From: CAG-791 sp045130475
Lineage (GTDB): Bacteria; Bacillota; Clostridia; Lachnospirales; Lachnospiraceae
Reading direction: 5' to 3'
Assembly: GCA_045130475.1 (NCBI GenBank)
Contig: JBGUPU010000044.1
Location: forward strand, 124,001 to 188,000
DNA: 64,000 nt
Below, one piece after another: positions 7,760 through 16,163 of the stretch (the stretch's first letter is position 1; the number at the start of each line of letters is the position of its first letter). The position numbers were made by a program, and so were the translations under genes. The notes beneath the pieces were generated by a model. It was not told the DNA's origin, did no database searches, and saw only the letters and a program-made list of their open reading frames with translations.

Positions 7760-8473
7760 TTATGATCGGTCAGTCCCGAAAAGGAGCCCGATCCTGCCCC
7801 GTCTCTGCGCTCTGGAATCCGTCAGTATGGATGTCTGACCAGGGATGTAGGGTAATACCACAAACTCTCTCTCCCGGCCGGGGAGCTCAAACCTTGGTAT
7901 GGGCATGTGCTTTTTATGTCCGGGCAGAAGGCGCATCAGGATCCTGCGTATGAATTCGGGATCCGGAAAAACCGGACGCCTGGGCGGGAAGGGATGCAGG
8001 GGTCTGCGCGGTTTGTAGGGAAAGGGATAGGGACGTAAGCCGGGATAAAACCGGGGTAACCTCGGATGGGGATAGGGCCACGTCCAGTCCATTCGGGGAA
8101 GCGGGATGAACAGGTGCGCTTCCTGCGCATTATCTGAAGGGGCTTTCTCTCCCATGTCCTGTCCGGAATCAGCTGCTCTGCGTCTGTCCGCAATTAGGTC
8201 CTCGTCTGCCAGGTCCAGGATCCTGCCTTCCGCCTCTTCGTAAAGTCTGCGGATCAAATCCAGTTTACGGCGCGTCAGGTTCAGGGAAGTCTCGCGCTCC
8301 TCCAGCTTCATAAGACTTTTCCGAAGTTTCTGCATCGGTGCCGGAATCTCGGGATTTCTGTCCAGCATTGCCGACAGCACCCGGAGTTCCTCCTCGCATT
8401 CATTCAATTCTCTGCAGACGGTCTTCATGATCTCAGCCGATGCGTTAAAAGCCTGCCCTTCATATCTGAACAT
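7760..8473 (-). CDS. Proline-rich T7SS-locus protein, 237 aa
   Basis: The N-terminal ~115 residues form a predicted coiled coil (ECEEELRVLSAMLDRN, LNLTRRKLDLIRRLYEEAE). Residues ~135-200 are very rich in Pro and aromatic residues (RMDWTWPYPHPRLPRFYPG and repeated RPYPF/RPLHPF runs). A short helical tail follows. There is no signal peptide or membrane segment, and the family is not recognised. It is the first gene after promoter C and is co-transcribed with two WXG100-like genes. A coiled coil followed by a Pro-rich arm recalls secreted PE/PPE- or LXG-associated architecture only in a loose sense. The start is set at 8473 because the upstream ATG at 8593 lies inside the promoter C repeats, above the -10. 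AGGGACAG precedes the chosen ATG. Confidence 0.6.
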   Translation of the reverse strand: MFRYEGQAFNASAEIMKTVCRELNECEEELRVLSAMLDRNPEIPAPMQKLRKSLMKLEERETSLNLTRRKLDLIRRLYEEAEGRILDLADEDLIADRRRAADSGQDMGEKAPSDNAQEAHLFIPLPRMDWTWPYPHPRLPRFYPGLRPYPFPYKPRRPLHPFPPRRPVFPDPEFIRRILMRLLPGHKKHMPIPRFELPGREREFVVLPYIPGQTSILTDSRAQRRGRIGLLFGTDRS

Positions 8474-8524
8474 CTGTCCCTGCTTCCTTTCCTGTTTCTG
8501 CTCTTCCTTCGTTCTTACATGGAT

Positions 8525-8592
8525 ACAATACCATGAAACCCGTATCTTCTTTTCCGAGTCTGACGAAATGCATTTTTTCCTGACAAAATGCA
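8525..8592 (-). promoter_or_regulatory. Promoter C with tandem 20-bp-period repeats
   Basis: This is the best-conserved of the three. The + strand repeats are TGACGAAATGCA (8561-8572) and TGACAAAATGCA (8581-8592), spaced by TTTTTTCC, with a period of exactly 20 bp. The extended -10 TGG-TATTGT (8533-8525) starts 31 nt past the proximal repeat. The -35 position reads AAAAGA, so there is no -35 box. It sits between the YukD-like gene and the proline-rich gene, separating the machinery operon from the third substrate operon. Confidence 0.72.
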
Positions 8593-8597
8593 ATCGA

Positions 8598-8846
8598 TCA
8601 CACGAGCAGGAGGCTGCATCCGTTGCCGATCCCGTAATTGCTCAGACATTTGTCTGCGCTGAGGATCTCCCGGCTGTCCATCAGACACAGCAGCAGTTCA
8701 TCCGGATTTCCTCCGAGTGTGCAGTTCTCTTTCTGACAGATGACCTCCGTGATCTCCGGAACCAGCTGGGCGATCTGCGCCTGCTCATCGAGGCTGAACT
8801 CATACTGTCTTCCGATCGAAGGTACATAAACGTCCGCCATAATCAT
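8598..8846 (-). CDS. YukD/EsaB-like ubiquitin-fold protein
   Basis: This 82-residue protein has a beta-grasp (ubiquitin-like) pattern: a first strand ADVYVPSIGRQYEFSLD, the central helix QIAQLVPEITEVICQKE, and the late LMDSREILSADKCLSNYGI ending NGCSLLLV. YukD/EsaB proteins are small cytosolic parts of Firmicutes T7SS loci and interact with the EssC-class ATPase. The start ATG at 8846 overlaps the stop of the upstream 311-aa gene (ATGA), with GGAGG 8 nt before it. The two are therefore translationally coupled. It is the last gene of the machinery operon, just before promoter C. Confidence 0.82.
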   Translation of the reverse strand: MIMADVYVPSIGRQYEFSLDEQAQIAQLVPEITEVICQKENCTLGGNPDELLLCLMDSREILSADKCLSNYGIGNGCSLLLV

Positions 8847-9778
8847 AGGATATTCCTCCAGATTTTCTCTCTGTATTCCAATGAGTCCGGTTCAATGCTC
8901 CAGTCCTGACCGGCCTCTGCAAAAGTATTTTCATCAAAGCGGGCGCGTTCCTCCGAGCCGGAACCTGTGCCCTTTTTCGCCGTGCCCTTCCGGTCCGTGC
9001 CGGAAAGAATCCAGGATTCTGTATCGGTCTCAAGAAAGACGTACAGACTTCCCGGCCCGGCTCCGGTAAAGACACAGGGAGTGTCTGCCCCGGTCTCAGC
9101 AGTCTGTACAAAAGCCAGGGAATCCGACAGCAGCATACCCGGACCATTCCCCATAAAGGGAGAGATCTCATAGGATTTCACAGCGCTCCTCACATTCTCC
9201 TGGATCGCCCACAGGGAAGGCGGTTCCTGGGGATGGCAGACAAGACTGCCGCGGATCCGGCTGCGGCTTTCTTCCATCTGCGGATCATACTGCAGGGCTT
9301 TCTGTCCTTCCCGGATACTTTCGAAAGGCTGTCCGGGAAGAAAGCCTTCCTCCTCCAGCCATTCTCCGATCCTCCCGCAGTCCAGAAGGCTGATTCCGAT
9401 ATAGCCGCCTTCACTGTCCCAGCGGGACACTGTACACACATGTCCCCTGCCGCGGTAGATCAGGACGGGGACCGTCCCTGACCATGCGGAGATCACCTCG
9501 ACAACCCGCACGGGGTCGATCATGCTCTCAAACAGATCTCTTGCCTTCGCGGTCAGCTGCAGTCCGCACAGACTGCCCTCCTGCGTATTTTCGATGAAGC
9601 CTCTGGCCATCAGGTCCCGGGCAGCCAGGATATAACTCTCCTCCGAAATGATTTCCTCTTCCGGAAGAGGATAGGTATAGATATTTTCTGCATCCGCCAG
9701 TTCCAGCACAAGGATGATCTGCACGGCGCTGAAGCCGTACTCAGTCTCTGCTCCTCTGAATCTTTCCATTTTTGCCAT
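8843..9778 (-). CDS. T7SS-locus protein of unknown family, 311 aa
   Basis: This is a soluble protein with no signal peptide or membrane helix. Residues ~13-95 look like a winged-helix-type start (FSAVQIILVLELADAEN, AARDLMARGFIENTQEG, LTAKARDLFESMIDP). Mixed alpha/beta follows (VVEVISAWSGTVPVLIYRG, YIGISLLDCGRIGEWLEEE). That order loosely recalls EspG-type or EsaE-type T7SS chaperones, which open with helices and a small-residue-rich wing before a beta sheet. The likeness is a pattern impression, not a demonstrated match. The gene is in the machinery operon between the LytTR regulator (20 bp upstream) and the coupled YukD-like gene, which suits a cytosolic substrate chaperone. Confidence 0.5.
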   Translation of the reverse strand: MAKMERFRGAETEYGFSAVQIILVLELADAENIYTYPLPEEEIISEESYILAARDLMARGFIENTQEGSLCGLQLTAKARDLFESMIDPVRVVEVISAWSGTVPVLIYRGRGHVCTVSRWDSEGGYIGISLLDCGRIGEWLEEEGFLPGQPFESIREGQKALQYDPQMEESRSRIRGSLVCHPQEPPSLWAIQENVRSAVKSYEISPFMGNGPGMLLSDSLAFVQTAETGADTPCVFTGAGPGSLYVFLETDTESWILSGTDRKGTAKKGTGSGSEERARFDENTFAEAGQDWSIEPDSLEYREKIWRNIL

Positions 9779-9798
9779 GCCCTTTCCCGCCTGCTGTG

Positions 9799-10554
9799 TC
9801 AGGAGATCTTTTCCTCCGCACCGGCTGCCTGCCTGCCATATTCCCTCACTGCCTTTCTGCAGCTGCGGGACAGAGGGACAGTTTCCCCGGTATCCAGCTC
9901 GATCATCGCCTCTGAAAGGCGGACCTTTTTGACTTTGTCCATATTTACTATGAAACTCCGGTGACAGCGCACAAAATTGCCCGGCAGTGTCTCCAGCAAG
10001 TGATCGATGGTTTCATAAAACCCGAAGGATTCACTCCTGGTGCAGATAAAGATTTTCTTCTCCCTGGCCTCCACATAGGAGATCTGTGAGAGCGGCACGC
10101 GCCGGTTTCCCTCTCTTGTCTCGATCAGAAAGACTTCCTCATCTTCTCTGCTCTTAAAGCGGCTGCAGTAACTGCCGATGAGTTCACCCAGGACCTGTTC
10201 ACACTGGGGCCGGCTGAAAGGACGCAGCAAAAGTGCCGTGGGCAGAATCGAGGGGCGCAGATATTCCATGGGAGAAATACTGCTGTCCGCAATCAGCAGC
10301 AGAAAGGCTTCCCGGTATCGCTCCCTGGTCTTCTCCAGCTCGGTGAGCGCAGCCTTACCGGCAATATTCCAGCACAGGATGTCCAGGACCGGATCCTCCT
10401 TTAAGGCCGCCCGCAGCTCCTCCAGTTTCATAAAAACATAATATTTCCAGTCCTCATCGGAGTGATAAGCCGCCTGAGAGTGGAACTCCTCCTGCAGAAG
10501 CGAACTGTTTCCCATTTTTTCCAGGTAGGATAAAACCGTGATCATTCTTGTCAC
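9799..10554 (-). CDS. LytTR-family regulator with degenerate receiver domain
   Basis: This is a 251-aa protein. Residues ~139-240 are a LytTR DNA-binding domain: VPLSQISYVEAREKKIFICT, FYETIDHLLETLPGNFVRCH, RSFIVNMDKVKKV and GETVPLSR. Residues 1-~128 look like a response-regulator receiver that has lost its chemistry. The strand that should carry the phosphorylated Asp reads LDILCWNI, with Asn63 at that place. The conserved Lys is Arg111 (LLLRPFS). It therefore probably responds to something other than phosphorylation; no histidine kinase is seen in the window. It is in the T7SS machinery operon. The 236-bp gap after essC holds several hairpins. The likely start is GTG at 10554 with AGGAAAG upstream; ATG at 10545 is an alternative. 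Confidence 0.85.
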   Translation of the reverse strand: MTRMITVLSYLEKMGNSSLLQEEFHSQAAYHSDEDWKYYVFMKLEELRAALKEDPVLDILCWNIAGKAALTELEKTRERYREAFLLLIADSSISPMEYLRPSILPTALLLRPFSRPQCEQVLGELIGSYCSRFKSREDEEVFLIETREGNRRVPLSQISYVEAREKKIFICTRSESFGFYETIDHLLETLPGNFVRCHRSFIVNMDKVKKVRLSEAMIELDTGETVPLSRSCRKAVREYGRQAAGAEEKIS

Positions 10555-10659
10555 CCATTCTTTCCTGCGTCACCGGTTTCAAATTGCTGCAGCGGTATTT
10601 TCCCTGCCGCGGTCTGCCGGAGTACTCCGCTCTGCAGCAGTGCAGCATAGTGCATCTTT

Positions 10660-10790
10660 TTTATCTCAGCGGGGGAAGACCCCCACTGAGATAAACGCTC
10701 CGCGAGGATGCACACGGATGCGGTGCGGAAGATGTTGCCCTTATGGGCAACCCGCATCCGGCGCGCAAGACTCGCAAGCGAGTCTTGAAA
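10660..10790 (-). repeat. Hairpin-rich spacer between essC and the LytTR gene
   Basis: Three strong stems lie in 130 bp. They are 10663-10692 (ATCTCAG.GGGGG with CCCCC.CTGAGAT), 10716-10759 (GGATGCGG with CCGCATCC, enclosing TTGCCC-TTAT-GGGCAA) and a perfect palindrome at 10766-10787 (CAAGACTCGC-AA-GCGAGTCTTG). None is followed by a T run on the minus strand, so they are not ordinary terminators. The last stem, read in reverse complement, matches 19258-19289 over about 30 bp, which makes it a dispersed repeat. Confidence 0.6.
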
Positions 10791-13700
10791 TCACATGGCA
10801 GGGAGCACGATCCGATGCCACTCTTCCGTTTCTGTGGGAGCGGTCACTCCCCTGCCTTCTTTCTCAGGCACATTCTGCATGGTAAAGGGCATCGTCGAGA
10901 AGTCGAAAATCCTCTGTTCCGAGATCCTGCCGCCCAGGTGAATGCCTGCCTTCGGGGATGTAAAGGCGCGGAATACGCTGTAATCCATGACATTTATGCG
11001 GTCGTCCTGGTTCATGCCGGCAAAGACAAAGATATTGTGCAGAAAACCTTTCTCGAGAAGATTTGTCATCTGGGCCTCGATGATCTTCCGATCCTCTGTG
11101 TGCAGCATTTTGGCGAACTGCGCAAGGTCGGTGATGATCAGATACCAGGCATCCTCCTCTGCCAGGGTGCGGTAGATTTCTGCCTCCTGCATGTCTTTGT
11201 CCATACAGCTTCTCTTGATCTTGTTGCGTCTGACAAAGTCAGGGGCATAGACCGTGTTGAAGAAATTGCTGAATTCCTCAAAGCCGTTGATATATTCAAA
11301 GCCTTCCGCGCGGGCAAAGCTTCTCCACTGCGTCTCCTCGGGTTCGATCACCGTAACCCGGCCGCCGCGCAGGGCTGCGCTGCCGGCGATAACCTGCAGG
11401 ACATTTCCGCGCTCCTTTTTGTTTTTACCCTGCACAAGCCAGGTATAAGTGGTCTGAAGGTTGATTCCGTAGATCTCCGCGGTGTCCTCCCGGTATCCGA
11501 GAGGCAGATGGATCCCGTCCCCGGCAAGTTCCCTGACCTCCCTCGCGGCCTTGAAGAGCTCCCAGGTGGGCTTTGCCGGAATGCGGGGGATCCTGCGGAT
11601 CGTGCTGCCCTCCCAGGCAGCCGCCCACTCCCTGCACTCCCGGGTCAGGATCTCGGATCTCTGATAATCGTCGCCCGCTGCCGCGGCCACACACATCTGG
11701 ATCTCCAGGATCTCTCCGCTGACAGATGCCAGACCTCTTCCCGGGATCCCGCTCTCCGGAAGCATGGGCACCCGCATAACGCCCAGGGCATCTCCATAGG
11801 CAAACTGATCCATCATTTCCAGAGCCACTGTATAGTGGATATTGTCATGCAGGCGGTTGGGAATCTCGTCTTTGTTGAATCCCGCCGCACTGAGCAGGAA
11901 GTAGATCCCGCAGGCACCGCAGTCCCTGGTGAGCTGCATCATCCTCTCGTCGTAGATTCCCTCTGTCTTTTCCCTGAAAACCGCGTAGTTGTCGATCGCT
12001 ACGATGATCACGGGGAGACTCACGCCGTTCTTCATGACGTACTGGTAATAATTACCGCCCCTGAACAGTTCGCGCCTCCTCCTGAGCTCGGCGCCCAGCA
12101 TGTTGAAGAACCTGCCGACGGTCTCCAGATCGTCCTCGTACAGGACACCGCCGCAATGCGGATCCTCTTCAAAACAGTCCAGCATTCTGCTGGAGAAATC
12201 CAGCACATAGAAACCTGCGTACTGCGGTGAATATCTGCGCGCAAGACTGATCAGGATGGTCTGCAGTGCTGTGCTTCGGCCGGTGCCCTGCATGCCGCAG
12301 ACCGCAATATTGCCGTACTCTGTAAAGTTGATCTCCAGAGGAGCCTGAGCCTGGTTTCCGGGGTCATCATACATGCCGATTTTCGCGCTGAGTGCCCATT
12401 TATGCGGAACGGAGGGCCATTCCTTACCGTCAAATGCGGTCTTTGTGCCCGCAGCGGCGGCAGGGCCGGTCACTGCATCAAGCGGCAGTACAGCCGGAAG
12501 GACCGGGAGCCAGAGCTTCTGCGGTTTTGCGTAGCCCTCCGTCTCCGCCACCTGTGCCAGGTATCCGATCACGGCATCCAGCTGGGTTCTGTCCTTCTCC
12601 TCGGGAAGCCTTGCATTCCGGCCGGCCTCCAGATCGATCAGGGCCTGCGCCTTTTCCTGCAGAGAGATCCTGCTCCAGTCCGCTCTCTCCACCGCCGCCT
12701 GTCTCTCAAGGCGGATCAGCAGGGAGACCGCCCTGCGGTTGAACTCACTGTCCGCGTAATCAAGGCCTTCCTGCTCCACGATTGCAAAAAAGCGGTCCAG
12801 AAGAGCATCATTACTGCCTGCGGACATGACGGGACTTCCGGCCGTATTCTCCTCAAACTCCGCAAAGTCTGTATTGGTCTGCCGCATGCATCTGTAAAGG
12901 ATCTCCAGCAGGCCTGCGATCCATTTGTTCTTCTGCTTCTCTCTCTGACGGCGCTTGACATAGCTTCCCATCAGGGCGGCCTTTCCGGTGCCGGTGAGCA
13001 TGGTTGCAAGCGTCCTGTGGGCATTTGCGTCTGTCTCATCGTATACCGCGCCGCTCCAGCCGGACTGGAACAGCTCGTAGAGCTCGTCATTGCCGACCTG
13101 CAGGTAGCAGCGTCCTGCCTGTGTCAGGTAGGCGGCGTCCGGTTTATGCAGCATATCCATGCTGTCCTGTCTGTCCTGGACACGCAGGCAGAGGCGGAAT
13201 TTGGAGTTGGACCAGATATTGTCGTCCACCGTGCCGGCGGGCTTCTGTGTCGCAAGGATCAGATGTACACCCAGACTTCGTCCGACCTGCGCAACGCTGA
13301 TCAGCTCCTTCATGAAATCCGGCTGCTCTCTCTTCAGCTCGGCAAACTCGTCGATGATGATAAAGAGATGGGGAACCGGGACTTTTGCCTCTCCGTTTTT
13401 GAAGAGCTGGGTGTAGGCATTGATATTGTTGACGCCGCTCTCGTTGAAAAGGGTCTGTCTGCGGCGGTTTTCGCTCTTAATGGAGACCATTGCTCTGGTG
13501 ACCTGGCTGCCTGAGAGGTTTGAGATCGTTCCCATCACATGGGGAAGATCCGTGAACAGGTTGGCCATTCCGCCTCCCTTGTAATCGATCAGGAAGAAGC
13601 CGACGTCATCCGGGCTGAAGTTGATCGCCAGGGAAAGAATATAGGTCTGAAGCGTTTCCGATTTGCCGGAACCGGTAGTGCCCGCCACAAGTCCGTGGGG

Positions 13701-16073
13701 GCCGTGGTATTTTTCATGTACATCCAGATAGCAGGGTGCACCGCCTGCCATCTGGCCGACAAGCGCCTTCATGGAAATATAGGTCCTGTTCTTGCGCCAT
13801 CTGTCGACGACATCAAGTTCTTCCAGACGCGTCACTCCGTACATCTCGAAGAAAGTGATCGAACCGGGAATATCGCCGCCGACCTCGACTTCGCTGACCT
13901 CCAGATTGGAGAGCCGGCGAGCAAACCTGTTGAGTGCCGCAGGACTGACCGAGTCAAACTCGATCTTCTCGCGGATGCCTTCGCGCACTCTGAAAAGACC
14001 TCTGAATCCGCCTTCATTTTCGATCACGCACTCACAGGTATTGGGAAGCTCCTCGTAGTTCTCCGCCAGCAGCACCAGCGTGATACCCAGATCCGCATCC
14101 CGGTCCGTCAGATATGTATTGATCAGTTCTCCCTCAAGAAATGTTCCGTCCTCGACGAAAAGCACATAGTGAGGTTTATAGATCGTTTTTCCCCCTGTAA
14201 CCGCGCTGCGGCTGTGTTCGCTGCGCTCCCTGAGAATCCTTGAGAGTGCATAGAGCACATCCGAGATTTCGCTCTGGCCGGAGGCGAAATACCGGATCCG
14301 CCTGTCCTGGGACCAGGTATGCGGCAGCCAGCGGAGGAAGTCCCACTTTTCTCTTCCTTTCTCGTGGTCAGCTTCTCCCGAGAAGAGGAAAGCCATTTTT
14401 ACATCTGTGTAGCTGTTCTGGGCGGCAATCTGTGCCACCAGGTCATAAAAGACATCGTAAGCGCCCGCCTTCCCGGGGCCGCCGATGATACCGATGATAT
14501 TTTCCTGAAGCAGGTCAATACAGATCGGCACATCGTGGAGATAACGGTAACTCTCCTTGATCAGACGGGGTTTTTCATTCAGGGAATCGTCTATAAGGGT
14601 GAAGCGCTCTTTGGGCACATTGATCTCCACCTGAAAGGGAATATCTCCCCGGCCTACTCTGTGCGCCAGAAAATCCCTGTGGGTGCTGTTTCTGCCCCAG
14701 AGCAGATTCTGGGTCTCCATATTCGAGGTGACACAGAAATCCGCGGAAGGGTACATCTTGCGCATTGCTTCTGCATTGCTGACATAACTTCGCTTGATCT
14801 TCTCCGAGCAGCGGATCAGATATTCACTGTAAGCCTCAAACCGGTGCGTCTCCTCCTTATTTGCCTTTTTCTGGTTGTAATTGAGGTTCATGACCGCCCA
14901 GAAGGCGCCGATCAGGGCGGCACCGACGGCTGTGATTATGCCTGTATACATAAACATGCTGCCGGTACTGCCGCTCATTCTGGTACTGATGATCGCCATG
15001 GAACTGCCCAGGGCCATGGGAATTGCCATCGTCAGGGACGGGCCGATCGTCATCAGCAGATTCGGTTCAGGCGTCTCGCGCCTGGCCGGCGGCTGCTCAA
15101 TCTCGACAGCCTCCGTATCGATCACTTCCATGCTGCGGGGTGCTCTGTGATAAAGTGTTCTTTTATAGGGAGCTGCTTCCGGCTGTTTTGCAGGCGGGCT
15201 TGTGATCCTCCTGGCAGAACCCGTATCAAAGTCTGTAATGTCTGCTCCGGAACTGCTGCCGGAAGCTTTGTCCGCACTTTCTGCCCGGCCTGCTGCTCCG
15301 GCGTATCCCCCGGCGGATACTGCCACAGTGGTGCTCTGCGATGCGCCGCTGACCAGTGCCGGAGCCGCGGAGCCGGCCTCTTCCTGCTGCCGGCTCTTCC
15401 TGCAGGGCGCCAGGATCAGAGGATCGACGGCAAGCGTCTCCTCTTCACGGATGGCCAGAATGGCCCCGAGGTAGACAATGTCCAGGCCCCATATCTGAAT
15501 GTGATCTCCAAACTGCAGCACATGGCTTTCGTTCACGCGGTGATCGTTGACATAGATTCCGTTGACACTTTTGAGATCGACAAGAATGGTTTTCCCCTCC
15601 TGCTGACGGATCACAGCCATATACCTGCCGATATATTCATTCCCCTGATAGCTGTAGTTGTATTTGATGACGTTGTCTTTATTGCGGCCGATGGAAACTT
15701 CGGGGACATTTCCAAGAAAATACTTCCGGTAGCTTGTAAAGGAGGTATCCTTGAACCGGACGACAACAGCGACCCGTTCCCCCTGCATATCCAATGTATA
15801 GTTGGCCCCGTCGATCAGTTTCAGGTTTCTCCCTCTGCTGTCGCCGCGGGCAGAGTCCTGCACATTCATGCTGTCCTCTACGCCATAGACCGTATAGCTT
15901 TCGTCCGGAAGGAAATACCAGCTGCCTCTGTTTTCCTCCATATGCAGAGCAGTATCCTGGCGCAGTCCGAAAACAGCACTGCTGATGGAAACAATGAATT
16001 CTTCATTGCGGACCGCCGGAAGTACAAATTCCCTGCAGGCGCTCCGGCTGTAGATCATCAAAACTACACTCAT
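10791..16073 (-). CDS. essC: EssC-type FtsK/SpoIIIE ATPase of T7SS
   Basis: This 1760-aa membrane ATPase powers type VII export. Residues ~124-205 are an FHA domain (VSIGRNKDNVIKY, VDLKSVNGIYVNDHRV), preceded by a second beta-rich FHA-like stretch. Residues ~225-335 are a low-complexity linker. Two membrane helices lie at ~338-360 and ~373-397. Three ATPase domains follow. D1, near residue 795, has GTTGSGKSE and LIDYKGGG. D2, near 1260, has GMQGTGRST and VLDFSS. D3, near 1550, has a degraded loop VQGKNKKERG. This matches Firmicutes EssC/YukBA in build and length, although those are usually ~1480-1500 aa, so this one is longer. AGGAGA lies before the ATG at 16073. It is co-transcribed with the FHA membrane protein upstream and the LytTR gene downstream. 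Confidence 0.95.
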   Translation of the reverse strand: MSVVLMIYSRSACREFVLPAVRNEEFIVSISSAVFGLRQDTALHMEENRGSWYFLPDESYTVYGVEDSMNVQDSARGDSRGRNLKLIDGANYTLDMQGERVAVVVRFKDTSFTSYRKYFLGNVPEVSIGRNKDNVIKYNYSYQGNEYIGRYMAVIRQQEGKTILVDLKSVNGIYVNDHRVNESHVLQFGDHIQIWGLDIVYLGAILAIREEETLAVDPLILAPCRKSRQQEEAGSAAPALVSGASQSTTVAVSAGGYAGAAGRAESADKASGSSSGADITDFDTGSARRITSPPAKQPEAAPYKRTLYHRAPRSMEVIDTEAVEIEQPPARRETPEPNLLMTIGPSLTMAIPMALGSSMAIISTRMSGSTGSMFMYTGIITAVGAALIGAFWAVMNLNYNQKKANKEETHRFEAYSEYLIRCSEKIKRSYVSNAEAMRKMYPSADFCVTSNMETQNLLWGRNSTHRDFLAHRVGRGDIPFQVEINVPKERFTLIDDSLNEKPRLIKESYRYLHDVPICIDLLQENIIGIIGGPGKAGAYDVFYDLVAQIAAQNSYTDVKMAFLFSGEADHEKGREKWDFLRWLPHTWSQDRRIRYFASGQSEISDVLYALSRILRERSEHSRSAVTGGKTIYKPHYVLFVEDGTFLEGELINTYLTDRDADLGITLVLLAENYEELPNTCECVIENEGGFRGLFRVREGIREKIEFDSVSPAALNRFARRLSNLEVSEVEVGGDIPGSITFFEMYGVTRLEELDVVDRWRKNRTYISMKALVGQMAGGAPCYLDVHEKYHGPHGLVAGTTGSGKSETLQTYILSLAINFSPDDVGFFLIDYKGGGMANLFTDLPHVMGTISNLSGSQVTRAMVSIKSENRRRQTLFNESGVNNINAYTQLFKNGEAKVPVPHLFIIIDEFAELKREQPDFMKELISVAQVGRSLGVHLILATQKPAGTVDDNIWSNSKFRLCLRVQDRQDSMDMLHKPDAAYLTQAGRCYLQVGNDELYELFQSGWSGAVYDETDANAHRTLATMLTGTGKAALMGSYVKRRQREKQKNKWIAGLLEILYRCMRQTNTDFAEFEENTAGSPVMSAGSNDALLDRFFAIVEQEGLDYADSEFNRRAVSLLIRLERQAAVERADWSRISLQEKAQALIDLEAGRNARLPEEKDRTQLDAVIGYLAQVAETEGYAKPQKLWLPVLPAVLPLDAVTGPAAAAGTKTAFDGKEWPSVPHKWALSAKIGMYDDPGNQAQAPLEINFTEYGNIAVCGMQGTGRSTALQTILISLARRYSPQYAGFYVLDFSSRMLDCFEEDPHCGGVLYEDDLETVGRFFNMLGAELRRRRELFRGGNYYQYVMKNGVSLPVIIVAIDNYAVFREKTEGIYDERMMQLTRDCGACGIYFLLSAAGFNKDEIPNRLHDNIHYTVALEMMDQFAYGDALGVMRVPMLPESGIPGRGLASVSGEILEIQMCVAAAAGDDYQRSEILTRECREWAAAWEGSTIRRIPRIPAKPTWELFKAAREVRELAGDGIHLPLGYREDTAEIYGINLQTTYTWLVQGKNKKERGNVLQVIAGSAALRGGRVTVIEPEETQWRSFARAEGFEYINGFEEFSNFFNTVYAPDFVRRNKIKRSCMDKDMQEAEIYRTLAEEDAWYLIITDLAQFAKMLHTEDRKIIEAQMTNLLEKGFLHNIFVFAGMNQDDRINVMDYSVFRAFTSPKAGIHLGGRISEQRIFDFSTMPFTMQNVPEKEGRGVTAPTETEEWHRIVLPAM

Positions 16074-16163
16074 GGGATTCTCCTGTCATTCAAAGTATCG
16101 CAAATGAACACACGACATCAGCGGCCCTGCGCTCTGAACCTGCAAGGCCGCGTGGATTTCCGG

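Noticed and set aside
7748..8593. Start of the proline-rich gene at ATG 8593
   Set aside because: This ATG lies in the regulatory repeats upstream of the -10 at 8525-8530, so it would not be in the mRNA. ATG 8473 is used.
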